From positions 62,001 to 126,000 of the forward strand of contig CABVDH010000001.1 of the NCBI GenBank assembly GCA_902497065.1: DNA of 64,000 bases. Direction: 5' to 3'. This DNA is from an uncultured Collinsella sp. GTDB taxonomy: Bacteria > Actinomycetota > Coriobacteriia > Coriobacteriales > Coriobacteriaceae. This document shows, in pieces, positions 52,724-62,287 of this stretch. Each line of letters begins with the position of its first letter. Position 1 is the first letter of the stretch. The notes under the pieces are model-generated. The model did not search any database. It saw nothing but the letters and a program-made list of their open reading frames with translations, and was not told the DNA's origin. The position numbers and the translations under genes are program-made.

Positions 52724-53314
52724 CTAGAGGCAGGCCTCGGCGATGCGCTTTTTTAGTTCGTCGATACCTACACCGGTCTGGGAGCTTGTGATGATCACGT
52801 TTTCGGCCGGGACGTTGAGCTGCTTTTTGATAGCTGCTGCTTGGCGGGCCTGCTGGGTACGGCTGAGCTTGTCGGCCTTGGTGAGGCAGACGATAAAGTT
52901 GAACTCGTTGCCCTGTAGGTAGTCGATCATGTCGTGGTCGAGCTTGCTGGGGTCGTGACGAATGTCCACCAGTGAGACGACCAAGTTAAAGCTGCGCTCG
53001 GAGTCGAAAAAGTCGCCGATAAGCTCGGCCCAGCGGTCGCGCTCGGCCTTGGAGCGACGCGCGAAACCGTAGCCCGGCAGGTCCACAAAGTGCACATCGT
53101 CGGCCTCGAAGAAATTGATATTGCTCGTCTTGCCCGGCGTGCTCGAAACCTTGACCAGGTTCTTGCGGCCAAAGAGTTTGTTCATGATGGACGACTTGCC
53201 CACGTTGGAGCGGCCGACAAAGCTCACCTCGGGACAGGTGGACTCGGGAATCTGCGAAACTTTGCCGTAGCTGGCAACGAACTTGGCAAGCTGATAGTTA
53301 ATGGAATCGGCCAT
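52724..53314 (-). CDS. ysxC: Ribosome biogenesis GTPase YsxC/EngB
   Basis: The 196-residue TRAFAC GTPase helps assemble the large ribosomal subunit. G1 is FVGRSNVGKSSIMN, G2 SSTPGKTSNINFF, G3 VDLPGYGFA, and G4 CLTKADKLS. G5 lies in ITSSQTGVGIDEL. The ATG at 53314 is five bases after AAGGAG. The short spacing (38 bases) to mtnN suggests a shared transcript. Confidence 0.94.
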   Translation of the reverse strand: MADSINYQLAKFVASYGKVSQIPESTCPEVSFVGRSNVGKSSIMNKLFGRKNLVKVSSTPGKTSNINFFEADDVHFVDLPGYGFARRSKAERDRWAELIGDFFDSERSFNLVVSLVDIRHDPSKLDHDMIDYLQGNEFNFIVCLTKADKLSRTQQARQAAAIKKQLNVPAENVIITSSQTGVGIDELKKRIAEACL

Positions 53315-53352
53315 GGACACTCCTTGGTCGTAGGTTCTTACAAATAGACGCG

Positions 53353-54093
53353 CTATTGCGCAGCGGCAATGCGGCGGACGATATCGAGCGTGATGTCACT
53401 TGCGACACGCGCGTACTCGAACAGATCGAACTCGCGCTCGCAAATTGCATCGTACGCCTCGTCACAATTATCGCTGATAGCGCGCAACACCAGGCAATCG
53501 ACACCATTTTTGGTTGCGACATGGGCAATTGCCGCGCCCTCCATGCCGACACAATCGGCATGCGTCGCCTCGATAGCGTCGTTGCGCATGGTGACGCCCG
53601 TCACAAAGCGGTTACCCGTGGCAATCGTGCCGACCAGGAACTGCTTGGTGCCCTCGTTCGAAGCGACTGCATTTTTCGAAGCGTCAACAAACCCACGCTC
53701 AGCAAGCACGTCGGCGGCAATATCGACCAGCGCGGGCGTCGAGCCAAACTCCTCGAGCCCCGGTGCGGACTCGGCGATAAGCGCGGTATCGGTATCCAGA
53801 TAGCGTAGGCGTTTGCCAATGACCACGTCGTCGATATGGAGCTTGGGGTTCAAACCGCCCGCAATGCCCGAAAACACAACAGCCTGCGGAGCATACTTGC
53901 TAATGAGGTGCTGTGTTGCAGCGGCGGCGTTCACCGTGCCCATGCCCGCCGTTGTGGCGACAACTGTCAGGCCGTCGAGCTCACCGCTCACAACGGTCAA
54001 GCCCGCCTCCCGTGCCTCGCAAACGTCGCTCAGCTCTTCCTTAATCTGCATGATCTCTTTTTCGAGCGCACCGATAATCGCGATGGTAGCCAT
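53353..54093 (-). CDS. mtnN: 5'-methylthioadenosine/S-adenosylhomocysteine nucleosidase
   Basis: Cleaves the glycosidic bond of MTA and SAH, recycling products of SAM metabolism, including that of the radical SAM enzymes here. The protein has 246 residues. IAIIGALEKEIMQIKEEL is the typical opening. VFSGIAGGLNP binds phosphate or substrate. CVGMEGAAIAHVATKNGV and LRAISDNCDE supply the catalytic Glu and Asp. I place the start at 54093 (ATGGCTACC), after a GGGG stretch; the frame opens four codons earlier. Confidence 0.93.
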   Translation of the reverse strand: MATIAIIGALEKEIMQIKEELSDVCEAREAGLTVVSGELDGLTVVATTAGMGTVNAAAATQHLISKYAPQAVVFSGIAGGLNPKLHIDDVVIGKRLRYLDTDTALIAESAPGLEEFGSTPALVDIAADVLAERGFVDASKNAVASNEGTKQFLVGTIATGNRFVTGVTMRNDAIEATHADCVGMEGAAIAHVATKNGVDCLVLRAISDNCDEAYDAICEREFDLFEYARVASDITLDIVRRIAAAQ

Positions 54094-54171
54094 ACCATTC
54101 CCCAAACCTATACGAAATTCTCAACCAAGGTATGGTACCAGCATTTTGTTTGACCTCGCCAAACGAACACG

Positions 54172-55329
54172 CTAAGCCAGTGCAGCTCGCGTATCAAACA
54201 GAGCCTTTGCAATCGCGGCCGTAACCTCGCTCGAACGGTCACTCCATGGCATCGATGTCATGACGCTCATGACATAGGTACGGCCATCGATGTCGATGAG
54301 GCCTGCATCGCATGTCGAATAGTAACCATCCTCGCTAATCCAGCCTGCCTTGTTGCGCACCAAAACCTGCTCGTCCGCAATGCCATCGCGAATAAACGAG
54401 CGCGATGTTGATGCCAGAAGGCCCGACAACCACTGTAAAGTCTCGGTATCCATGCTCAGATACTCGCTCATCTCGCGCCATAACCTCGCAGAAGTGCGCG
54501 GGCAGTAGGTCGGAAAATCACTCATCGGATTCAGTGCCGTTTCGTCATCAACGCCCAGATTGGCAATCCAATCCTCATAGCCATCATGGTCAAACGCCGC
54601 GCGTAACGCGATAAACGAATCGTTGTCTGAGTTGACGACGGCATTCTCGATAAGGTCGCGCACCGTCTGCCAGCCCATGCTGTAACCACCATACGTGGCT
54701 AAAGGCCCATCGAGCGACACCTGCCCCGATTCGACCAACGTCTCGCAAATATAGAGCGCATACAGCGCTTTGTAGCTGCTCGCTCCATACACCTCGACAT
54801 CGGCGTTATACGTCACGCCCCTACCGCTCGATAGGTCGTAGAACACTACACCCACGTCGCCCAGCTCCTGCGCCCGACACAGGGCATCCTGGAGCGAGGC
54901 AAGGCTCTCATCCTCCAAGGCAGGAGTCTTGTTATCCACCAACGAGAAGGTCCGAACGGTATCACCCGAAGGGATATCGTTGAAGTCCGCCTTCGAAAGT
55001 CTCGTCTTGAGATCTGCCGTCGACAGAGCTTGATCTGCCGACGCTTTGGACTTTGAAACCTTCTCGTTTTGCAGCTGTACCGTTGACGCATCTGGGCGCC
55101 CCGTTCGCTCCGAGGCGTAGGTTTTAACGGTAATTCCGAGGATAATAACCGCCGACGTTAGCATCCCAATAGCAGCAATCTTCCTCACGCGGATGCGAGC
55201 GCCGGCAAGGCCACGCGAAGACGTGCCCTTCGTCTTATATCTGCTGCCATGCTGCGGCACATACTCGTCCCGCGATGCGATGTTTCGCACGTGGTCTCCT
55301 GACTGCCACCGTTTATATACGAGCAGCAT
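54172..55329 (-). CDS. Membrane-anchored beta-lactamase-like serine hydrolase
   Basis: The 385-residue protein has a basic cytoplasmic start, a membrane helix near residues 51-68 (AIGMLTSAVIILGITVK) and an extracellular domain of the class A beta-lactamase/transpeptidase fold. SSYK holds the SxxK nucleophile near residue 185, NSDND is the SDN motif, and RNKAGW stands where KTG is usual. The altered third motif argues against strong penicillin hydrolysis and for a D-alanyl or other peptidase role on the cell wall. Monocistronic. Confidence 0.85.
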   Translation of the reverse strand: MLLVYKRWQSGDHVRNIASRDEYVPQHGSRYKTKGTSSRGLAGARIRVRKIAAIGMLTSAVIILGITVKTYASERTGRPDASTVQLQNEKVSKSKASADQALSTADLKTRLSKADFNDIPSGDTVRTFSLVDNKTPALEDESLASLQDALCRAQELGDVGVVFYDLSSGRGVTYNADVEVYGASSYKALYALYICETLVESGQVSLDGPLATYGGYSMGWQTVRDLIENAVVNSDNDSFIALRAAFDHDGYEDWIANLGVDDETALNPMSDFPTYCPRTSARLWREMSEYLSMDTETLQWLSGLLASTSRSFIRDGIADEQVLVRNKAGWISEDGYYSTCDAGLIDIDGRTYVMSVMTSMPWSDRSSEVTAAIAKALFDTRAALA

Positions 55330-55493
55330 GATACCGAGCAGGCATTTCTTTCCAAAGATATTCAGCAGCGTTTAAGGTGTCTTTAAAGAAACCACAAGCG
55401 TATTTATCCAAATGGCACGATTCTGTTGCGCATCTCACCGCAACCCAGAGAGCAGTCTTTTTAGGACGGGGCTCTTTAGCAATCAACTAGGTG

Positions 55494-55539
55494 CCCAGGG
55501 GCACTCATTTAAGTCTGTCCCCAATGAGTGCCCTTGGGG
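55494..55539. repeat. Inverted repeat downstream of pflA
   Basis: CCCAGGGGCACTCATT and AATGAGTGCCCTTGGGG with a 13-base loop. A GGACGGGGCTCTTT motif beside it (55464) also occurs near 1113. Possible terminator or decayed repeat. Confidence 0.6.
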
Positions 55540-55554
55540 AACGAAAATGGCATG

Positions 55555-56373
55555 CTATCCGATAGCGTTTTTGAGCTCCGCACGGCGCTTTTTCATACCG
55601 GCCATAACGGCATTGCGCAGCTCGGGCATGCGCGCGGTATCCATCTGAGGTACGCCCTCAAGCTTATAGGGAATGCCCAGTTGCTCGTACTTGACGACAC
55701 CCATCGTGTGATACGGCAGCATTTCCAGGCCCACCACGTTGTGCCATGGAGCGATGAGGCGACCGAGCTTCTCGCACTCCTCCACCGTGTCGGTAATGCC
55801 CGGCACCACCACGTGGCGGATAACGACCTTGATCTTGCGACGTGCAAGTTCATCGCCGAACGCCAAGATGCGTGCGGGATCGCAACCGGTCAGCTTTTTA
55901 TGCTCGACCGGGTCGGCATGCTTAATATCGAGCAGTACCATGTCGGTCTCGTTGAGCACGGCATCGAACTTCTCGGGGTGGTTGGGGTCAAATGCATAGC
56001 CACAGCTATCTAGGCAGGTATGTACACGGCCATCGGGGTTGTTATGCATAGCACGAAACAGATCGGCCAAAAACTCGGGCTGCAGGAGCGGCTCGCCGCC
56101 GGACACCGTAATGCCACCGCTGCGATAGAACTCGTGGTTACTCTGGAACTCATCCATCAGGTGTTCGACGGTCACCATGGTGCCGCCGTTGACCGACCAG
56201 GTATCGGGATTGTGGCAATACGCGCAGCGCATGGGACAGCCCTGAACAAACACCACAAAGCGGATGCCGGGTCCGTCGACCGTTCCCATCGTCTCGATCG
56301 AATGCACGCGGCCAAGGGCAAACGCAGAGTCCTCGGGACGAGCGTCCACACCCTCAAGCGTCATTTCTGCCAT
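55555..56373 (-). CDS. pflA: Pyruvate formate-lyase activating enzyme
   Basis: The 272-residue radical SAM enzyme places the glycyl radical on PFL. The cluster motif is VQGCPMRCAYCHNPDTW, followed by the glycine-rich GGITVSGGEPLLQPEF, typical of PflA. IETMGTVDGPGIRFVVF is the N-terminal marker. The start at 56373 (ATGGCAGAAATG) has AAGG eight to twelve bases before it; the frame opens ten codons earlier. Its target, the split PFL, lies about 7.5 kb away at 63602-64000 rather than next door. Confidence 0.94.
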   Translation of the reverse strand: MAEMTLEGVDARPEDSAFALGRVHSIETMGTVDGPGIRFVVFVQGCPMRCAYCHNPDTWSVNGGTMVTVEHLMDEFQSNHEFYRSGGITVSGGEPLLQPEFLADLFRAMHNNPDGRVHTCLDSCGYAFDPNHPEKFDAVLNETDMVLLDIKHADPVEHKKLTGCDPARILAFGDELARRKIKVVIRHVVVPGITDTVEECEKLGRLIAPWHNVVGLEMLPYHTMGVVKYEQLGIPYKLEGVPQMDTARMPELRNAVMAGMKKRRAELKNAIG

Positions 56374-56547
56374 TCGCGCTACCTTGCCTCTCCTTGGATG
56401 CAACCAATTAAAATGCCAGAGTCATTCTAGCCCATGCGTTTGCGTTTAAACGTCTCGGACTAGAACGGCACGTTTTAATCTATCCCCCATCACCATGGCT
56501 GGGGGCTACGTCGAGATGTCAGGCTGAAGAACGCTCGCCTGCGGCCT

Positions 56548-57402
56548 TTACGCCTTAAGCGTGAGCACCGCACCGAAGGCGGTCGGGCCGCAATGGCTCG
56601 AGATGACGCCGCCGACCTGAGTCCAGGTAACGTCCTTAAAGCCCAGATCATGCGCATAGACCTCCATGTCATCGCGCAGCTCCTGGGAAAGGCCCACCGA
56701 ATACGCCAGGCCAATGTGCGAGTAGTCAATCTCGCCCTTCGCAACCATGTGGTCAATAAAGGCGCGGGCGCACTTGAGCATAGAGCCGCGGAACTTCTTG
56801 GTCGCCACGAACTTGCCGCCCGTCACCTCAATGCAGGGCTTAATCTTGAGCAGATGGGCGCCAAGGAATGCGACGTTGGACAAGCGACCGCCCGCCTTAA
56901 GAAAGGCAAGATCGGTAGGAACAAAGCCCAGCAGCACGCGGTCCATGACGGAATTCGTAAATGCAAAGATCTCGTCGACGGTGGCATCGGGGTGAGCCTC
57001 GATGTATTTGGCGGTCTCGACGACAACAAGCGACTGGCCTACCGAGACAAAGCGCGTGTCCATGGAGAACACGTAGTCGCGCCCCTGGGCCGCAATCTTT
57101 GAGGACTGATGCGAACAGGTCGTGGCCTCGGAATATGCAAGATGTAAAATAGTCGCGTCGGGCTGCTCAGCGTGAATGCGGTCGTACACGTGAGCAAAAT
57201 CCGCCGGCGCGCAGCCACTGGTCTTGGGCATCACGCCAAACTCGTTGCAGCGCGAATAAATCTCGAGCGGATCGATCGAGCCGTCCTCGACGGTCTCGTC
57301 ACCAATCGTGACATGCATAGGCACGCGCACGATGCCGTAGCGCTCGCAGAGTTCCGGCGTCACATCCGACCCAGACTCAACCACGATTACGTACTTGCCC
57401 AT
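56548..57402 (-). CDS. DegV family fatty-acid-binding protein
   Basis: The 284-residue protein has the DegV two-domain fold: VIVVESGSDVTPELCERYGI, PKTSGCAPADF (Thr-Ser that bind the fatty acid head group), then LAYSEATTCSHQSS and FLKAGGRLSNVAFLGA. DegV proteins (FakB type) present fatty acids to the kinase FakA; no fakA is in the window. Start choice between ATG 57402 and ATG 57408 is open. Two competing hairpins lie in the 5' region (57470-57527). Confidence 0.85.
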   Translation of the reverse strand: MGKYVIVVESGSDVTPELCERYGIVRVPMHVTIGDETVEDGSIDPLEIYSRCNEFGVMPKTSGCAPADFAHVYDRIHAEQPDATILHLAYSEATTCSHQSSKIAAQGRDYVFSMDTRFVSVGQSLVVVETAKYIEAHPDATVDEIFAFTNSVMDRVLLGFVPTDLAFLKAGGRLSNVAFLGAHLLKIKPCIEVTGGKFVATKKFRGSMLKCARAFIDHMVAKGEIDYSHIGLAYSVGLSQELRDDMEVYAHDLGFKDVTWTQVGGVISSHCGPTAFGAVLTLKA

Positions 57403-57469
57403 TATCATCACGACCCATCTCGACGTTGGCTTTTTAATATGTGACGCACGTCCACCGTCCTGCTGCAGA

Positions 57470-57527
57470 ACGGCGTCCAAGCGCCAAAGAGACGCCGTCC
57501 CTTGCACACAACAAAGGACAGCGTCTC
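57470..57527 (-). promoter_or_regulatory. Mutually exclusive hairpins upstream of degV
   Basis: GAGACGC-c-GTCC-c-TT pairs with AA-a-GGAC-a-GCGTCTC (57489-57527), while ACGGCGTC (57470-57477) pairs with GACGCCGT (57491-57498). The shared segment cannot be in both, as in attenuators. No T-run was seen. Confidence 0.4.
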
Positions 57528-57679
57528 CCTGGAAAACTCCGTGCTTATCTGAGATTCTACACGGTTTATTAAGGAGTGTTACTTATTCCGCAAACGGTCG
57601 CTATACGCGATAAGCGGTAGCTGGCCGCGGCAACTGCGACACATTCCGCCCAACAAGTCCAATCGTGCTCCATGCACGG

Positions 57680-59122
57680 TTAATGAGCGAGGCGGTAGAA
57701 ATCCATCGACGCCGCACCCTCGGTGTGCAGCTCCATCGCCGGAACCGCCGGCGAATAGGTACGGCTCGTAAGTGCCGCCTCGCCACCGTTGGCAAAAATC
57801 TCGACCATCGTAGTGTCCGAAAGCACGCGCAGGTCGCGAAGTTCGCCGAGCTCGATCGACCTCTGGTCGCGTCCATAGCCTTCGTCGCCCATATCGAGGG
57901 TAAGCATCCCGTCCGTATAACGCACAAAGACACCCTTGCGGATTTCGAGCTCGATCATCTTGGCTCCCTCGCACGAAACCACGACATCAAACAGGCGTCC
58001 CGGCTCCTCAACGGTCTCACCGCCTACAGCACGAACGCAATCGCCGCGCATCCTCTCAATCTCGTGCGCCGGCCACTGGCAGAGCTTGCCGCCGCGCATG
58101 CTCAGCTCTCTCGGCACCGTCAGCGCGCACTGCCACCCGCGCGCCACCGTCGGGCTTTCTGTCGTCGCATCGGGGCAACCCGACCATCCGATCATCAAAC
58201 GCCGACCCGCAGCGTCCTCAAAGGACTGCGGGGCATAGAAATCAAAACCGGCATCAACCATCGGAGGCATGCCCTGGCCGACGATCTTAAAGCTCGGCGC
58301 CCCCCAATCGGCCTCGATGGAGAACCACACGCACTGATGCGGATTGCGGTAACGCCAGCCATCGGCGGGCACGCCCTGCGGACAGCAAACGAGAATAAGC
58401 TCGCCATCGAGCTCAAACAGATCAGGACACTCCCACATAAAGCCAAACTTCTCGCCCAGCTCAATGCGCGTCGCATAGCCCCAGTCCTCTAGATCACGCG
58501 AGGTATAGACAAGCACGCACCCGCGATCGTCTTTCGTACGAGCGCCGAGAACCATGTAGTAGATACCGTCGTGTTCAAGGATCTTGGGGTCGCGCACGTG
58601 CGTACCGATATCGTCGGGGTAATCGACCGGCCCAACAGCTATGCGCTTCTCGCCCAATTCGTCGGGATTCTCGGCAACCATATGAATTTGGTTTTGCTCA
58701 CGGCCCGTCAACACGTAGTCGTAATCATCACGGTCAAAATGCTTAACGTTGCCGGTATAGAAGTAGTGAATCTTGCCATCACGTACAAAGGCAGAACCAG
58801 AATACGCTCCACTCGAATCCAAATCGGAATCGGGGAACAGCACGGGGCCGTGATTCTCGTACGTCACAAAATCCTTTGTCGTCAGATGGTTCCAAAGCAC
58901 TGGACCGCCATGCGCAGCATCGAACGGATCGTATTGATGATAGATGTGATACGTATCACCAATCTGAACCAAACCATTGGGGTCGTTGAGCCAGCCAAGC
59001 TCAGGCTCCACATGGAACAAAAGCCTATCGGGGTCGGATGCGATGCGAGCCGCCGTCTCATCCTGTCCGGCACGCCACTGCTCATAGTCCGCGCGTGTCA
59101 CCTTATTTTTTTGATTAAACAT
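57680..59122 (-). CDS. Glycoside hydrolase family 32, sucrose-6-phosphate hydrolase-like
   Basis: The 480-residue enzyme has a five-bladed propeller with all GH32 acids: LGWLNDPNGLVQ (nucleophile Asp), THVRDPKILEHDG (stabiliser Asp) and WECPDLFELDG (acid Glu), followed by a C-terminal beta-sandwich. It lacks a signal peptide, so it acts in the cytoplasm on sucrose 6-phosphate delivered by the PTS gene just upstream. It is the last gene of the operon. Confidence 0.93.
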   Translation of the reverse strand: MFNQKNKVTRADYEQWRAGQDETAARIASDPDRLLFHVEPELGWLNDPNGLVQIGDTYHIYHQYDPFDAAHGGPVLWNHLTTKDFVTYENHGPVLFPDSDLDSSGAYSGSAFVRDGKIHYFYTGNVKHFDRDDYDYVLTGREQNQIHMVAENPDELGEKRIAVGPVDYPDDIGTHVRDPKILEHDGIYYMVLGARTKDDRGCVLVYTSRDLEDWGYATRIELGEKFGFMWECPDLFELDGELILVCCPQGVPADGWRYRNPHQCVWFSIEADWGAPSFKIVGQGMPPMVDAGFDFYAPQSFEDAAGRRLMIGWSGCPDATTESPTVARGWQCALTVPRELSMRGGKLCQWPAHEIERMRGDCVRAVGGETVEEPGRLFDVVVSCEGAKMIELEIRKGVFVRYTDGMLTLDMGDEGYGRDQRSIELGELRDLRVLSDTTMVEIFANGGEAALTSRTYSPAVPAMELHTEGAASMDFYRLAH

Positions 59123-59223
59123 CGCCGTTGACTTTCTCGTCTATGGGAAAGGACGCTCGACTCGCACGAGCCGAACGCCCTTCCCCAAATGGACTTATCC
59201 GCACATTACGCTGAACGGCTCAA

Positions 59224-60675
59224 CTAGAAGCTAACGTCGAAGCCAGCGCCAGCGCCCTCTTCATCGGTGGTCGGCACGCCCTTTGCCTTGTTGTAGGCAA
59301 AGATCAAGACGATCGGCACGATGAAGGCGATGAGATTGCCAGCCACATACCACACGAGCGTCTCGGGCGTGACGATGAGCAGGCCAAGCACGCCGGTCAG
59401 ACCCTGACCGATGGCGCGCACCTCAAAGAGCTTCACGAAGGCACCGCCGCAGCCTGCACCGATGCAAGCGCAGATGAACGGGATGATCGAGTAGCGCATG
59501 TTTGCAGCAAAGATTGCGGGCTCGGAGATACCGACCAGCGTCGGGATAAAGGACGACATGCAGATGTTGCGCTCTTTGGAATGCTTCTTGTGAATGAGGT
59601 ACATGCCGATGGCGCCGCCGCCCTGGGCGATGATGGAAACCGACCAGATGGCCTGGATGTAGTTGAAGCCAGTCGTGGCAACGAGGTTTGCCTCGATACC
59701 CTGGATGAACTGATGCGTACCGGTAACGACAAGCGGCTGCAGGAACGCGGCGAAGACAAAGGCACCAAAGACGCCCATCCTGTTGTACAGGATATCGATT
59801 ACGCCGGCGAGGACGTCGCCGATCAGGTTGCCGAGCGGGCCGAACACGGTGAACAGGGCGACGTTAGCAAGAATCAGGGTAACGGTCGGGACAAAGACGA
59901 ACGAAACGACCTCGGGGATGTACTTCTGGGCAATCTTTTCGACCTTGGCCATAAACCAGGCAGTCAGGATTGCAGGGAACACGCCACCCTGGAAAGCAAC
60001 CATGGGAATGGAGAGCGGACCAAAGTTCCAGTACTCAGCACCCGTCGGGTCCATAACGAACGTGTTGCGGTTCATAAGGCTCGGGTGAACCATGACGATA
60101 CCGACGAGGATGCCCAGAATCGGGTTACCGCCAAAACGCTTCACCGCGCTGTACATAACCAGGACAGGCAGGTAGTCAAACGTGGTGGCGATAATGGCAA
60201 AGAAGCTTGCGAGGTTCTTGAGGAACTCGCTGTGATCGGCAAGGCTGCCCTCCATGCCAAAGAGGCCGTTGGCAACGATCAGCGACTTAAGGCCGATGAT
60301 GATAGCGGCGCCGACGAAGGCGGGAATGATGGGGATAAAGATGTCCGAGAATACCTTGAGGACCGAGAAGAACTTGCCCTTCTTGTCCGCCTCGGCGCCC
60401 TTGACCTCGGAAGCGCTGATCTCCTTAACGCCCGTCAGAGCCATAAACTCATCGTAGACCTTGTTGACGGTACCGGTACCGAAGATGATCATGAGCTGGC
60501 CGCTGTTGTACAGCACGCCCTTGACGCCATCGATGTTCTCGAGCTCGGCCTTGTTGTATTTGCTCGTATCCTTGAGCACCAGACGCAGACGGGTCACGCA
60601 ATGCGTGGCGCCCTCGATGTTCTCCAGTCCGCCGACGTTGTCGACGACTTGCTGGGACACTGCCTTGTAGTCCAT
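59224..60675 (-). CDS. PTS transporter EIIBC, sucrose family
   Basis: The 483-residue membrane protein has an EIIB domain at residues 1-85 with the phospho-cysteine in EGATHCVTRLRLVL, then EIIC with about ten membrane segments (FIPIIPAFVGAAIIIGLKSL; PLVVTGTHQFIQGIEANLV; GISEPAIFAANMRYS). No EIIA domain is fused, so a separate EIIA-Glc must donate phosphate. GAGAGGAAC precedes the ATG at 60675. The flanking GH32 genes indicate sucrose or a short fructoside as substrate. Confidence 0.92.
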   Translation of the reverse strand: MDYKAVSQQVVDNVGGLENIEGATHCVTRLRLVLKDTSKYNKAELENIDGVKGVLYNSGQLMIIFGTGTVNKVYDEFMALTGVKEISASEVKGAEADKKGKFFSVLKVFSDIFIPIIPAFVGAAIIIGLKSLIVANGLFGMEGSLADHSEFLKNLASFFAIIATTFDYLPVLVMYSAVKRFGGNPILGILVGIVMVHPSLMNRNTFVMDPTGAEYWNFGPLSIPMVAFQGGVFPAILTAWFMAKVEKIAQKYIPEVVSFVFVPTVTLILANVALFTVFGPLGNLIGDVLAGVIDILYNRMGVFGAFVFAAFLQPLVVTGTHQFIQGIEANLVATTGFNYIQAIWSVSIIAQGGGAIGMYLIHKKHSKERNICMSSFIPTLVGISEPAIFAANMRYSIIPFICACIGAGCGGAFVKLFEVRAIGQGLTGVLGLLIVTPETLVWYVAGNLIAFIVPIVLIFAYNKAKGVPTTDEEGAGAGFDVSF

Positions 60676-60720
60676 GTTCCTCTCCATTCCTTTTCTAAAT
60701 CATAAAACGGTTCGTTGCCG

Positions 60721-62103
60721 CTACAGAGACGCGATCGTTGCGTTTGCGCACTTGAGCGCACCGTCGGTGACGGTAAGCGCCACACCCTGGCCCTGCTTGT
60801 TGCAGAAGCGAGCGTTAAGCGCAACATCATCGACAAAGATGGTCGCGATATCGTCATCAACGACCAGACGCACATGGTGAGCGCCCTCGCCCTTAAAGAA
60901 CAACGGACGCTCGAGGCCCATGTTGTTGACCTGGAACCACGGGTACTGGGGAGCCGGCGTGAACTCGAGCTTGCCCTCGCGCAGGTTGGCGCGGAACTCA
61001 TAGGCAAGACCGGTCTCGGCGTCCTCGGCGAACTTGACCGAGAAGCCGGCAGCGTTACCGCCGAGCTCAATGTCGGCATCGAGCAAGTAGGTGGAGCCGG
61101 CATCCGCGGCGAGCACCTGCTCGACCTTGCCCGACTCGCAGGAAAGCTCAAAGGTCTCGACTGCCTTAGCCTCGCCAAAGGCGCCAAGCATGCTGTCGGG
61201 GAGCTTGGTGCCGAGCGTTCCGTCGGCACGCTGAACGATCTCGAGGGGCATAAAGGTGCCACCCCATAGGTAAGAGCTGGGGTCGCCGCCCTCGTCACGC
61301 GTAGGAACCCAACCAAAGAGAACGCGACGCTCGCCATCGAATGCGGTACGCGCGGCATAGTACGCGCGGCCATCGAAGGAATCGTCCGCAGGAGTGATCC
61401 AAGGACCGTTGATAGAGCGAGACATGCGGTAACGGGTCTTGTTGCCATCACTGTACTCGGAGAACACCAGATACCACCAGTCGCCCATCTTAAAGAGATC
61501 AGGCATCTCGAACATGGTGTACAGGCCCGGATTCCACCAGTCGCCCTGGAACTCCCAGGTATCCAGGTCCTTGGAGGTGAACTTGACCAGACGACCGGTC
61601 ATCAGACGCTTGTCCTCGCCCACACGCGTGCCGAGGATGAGCATGTACTCTTCGTTCTCCTCATCCCAAAGCACAAAGGGATCGCGCCAGTTGCGGTCAT
61701 CGTAACCCTCCTGGGGCGGAAGCAGCGTCTCGGCGATGTTCTTCTCCCACTTGACGGCGTCGTCACTCGTTGCGTGAAGAAGAACCTGCTTCATCAAGCG
61801 TGCCTTGACCTTATCGCGATTGCAACCAGTGTAGAGCGCATGGTACTTGTCGCCCACCTTAAACACCGTGCCGGCATAAACATACTGGTCGACTTCCTCG
61901 TCGCCGCCACGCTCAAGGCTCTCGCCAAAGTCTTTGTAATTGACGAAGTCCTTGGTTGTCGCGAGTGCCCAGCCAAACGGCTCTCCGAAAGGTCCGGGGT
62001 TTCGCGTGTCACGCTGATGATAGAGATAGAACGTGCCGTCCTCGCCGTACGGCATGATGTCGCCTACCCAAATTCCCTCAGGCTGGTAATACACCTTGTG
62101 CAT
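60721..62103 (-). CDS. Glycoside hydrolase family 32 protein, second type
   Basis: The 460-residue GH32-fold protein is quite different from the one at 57680. The nucleophile motif is GIWVGDIMPYGEDGTFYLYH in place of WMNDPNG. The other acids are in NWRDPFVLWDEE and MFEMPDLFKMGD. A C-terminal beta-sandwich follows from about residue 320. This variant motif is typical of a GH32 subgroup found beside PTS or ABC fructoside systems. It is the first structural gene of the operon, after three LacI-type operators. No signal peptide. Confidence 0.88.
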   Translation of the reverse strand: MHKVYYQPEGIWVGDIMPYGEDGTFYLYHQRDTRNPGPFGEPFGWALATTKDFVNYKDFGESLERGGDEEVDQYVYAGTVFKVGDKYHALYTGCNRDKVKARLMKQVLLHATSDDAVKWEKNIAETLLPPQEGYDDRNWRDPFVLWDEENEEYMLILGTRVGEDKRLMTGRLVKFTSKDLDTWEFQGDWWNPGLYTMFEMPDLFKMGDWWYLVFSEYSDGNKTRYRMSRSINGPWITPADDSFDGRAYYAARTAFDGERRVLFGWVPTRDEGGDPSSYLWGGTFMPLEIVQRADGTLGTKLPDSMLGAFGEAKAVETFELSCESGKVEQVLAADAGSTYLLDADIELGGNAAGFSVKFAEDAETGLAYEFRANLREGKLEFTPAPQYPWFQVNNMGLERPLFFKGEGAHHVRLVVDDDIATIFVDDVALNARFCNKQGQGVALTVTDGALKCANATIASL

Positions 62104-62151
62104 CCGAGACTTCCTTTCTCACGAGATACTAACTCGGTACAACTGCAAGAT

Positions 62152-62232
62152 ATGTCAATCGTTTTCATATGTCAAACGTTTTCACACCAATACGTCTTTT
62201 CGCAGTTCCAGTCGTCGGCAAACGGTTGACAT
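62152..62232. promoter_or_regulatory. Three LacI-family operators before the fructoside operon
   Basis: ATGTCAATCGTTTTCAT (62152-62168), ATGTCAAACGTTTTCAC (62169-62185) and CGGCAAACGGTTGACAT (62216-62232) share the palindrome ATGTCAAACGTTTKACAT. The first two are adjacent, phased by 17 bases. They lie just upstream of the second GH32 gene. Confidence 0.8.
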
Positions 62233-62287
62233 ATGCCGGCGAACGGTCATCAGAGGTTTTTGAGGAATTCTTTTGGCACGGGATGAA

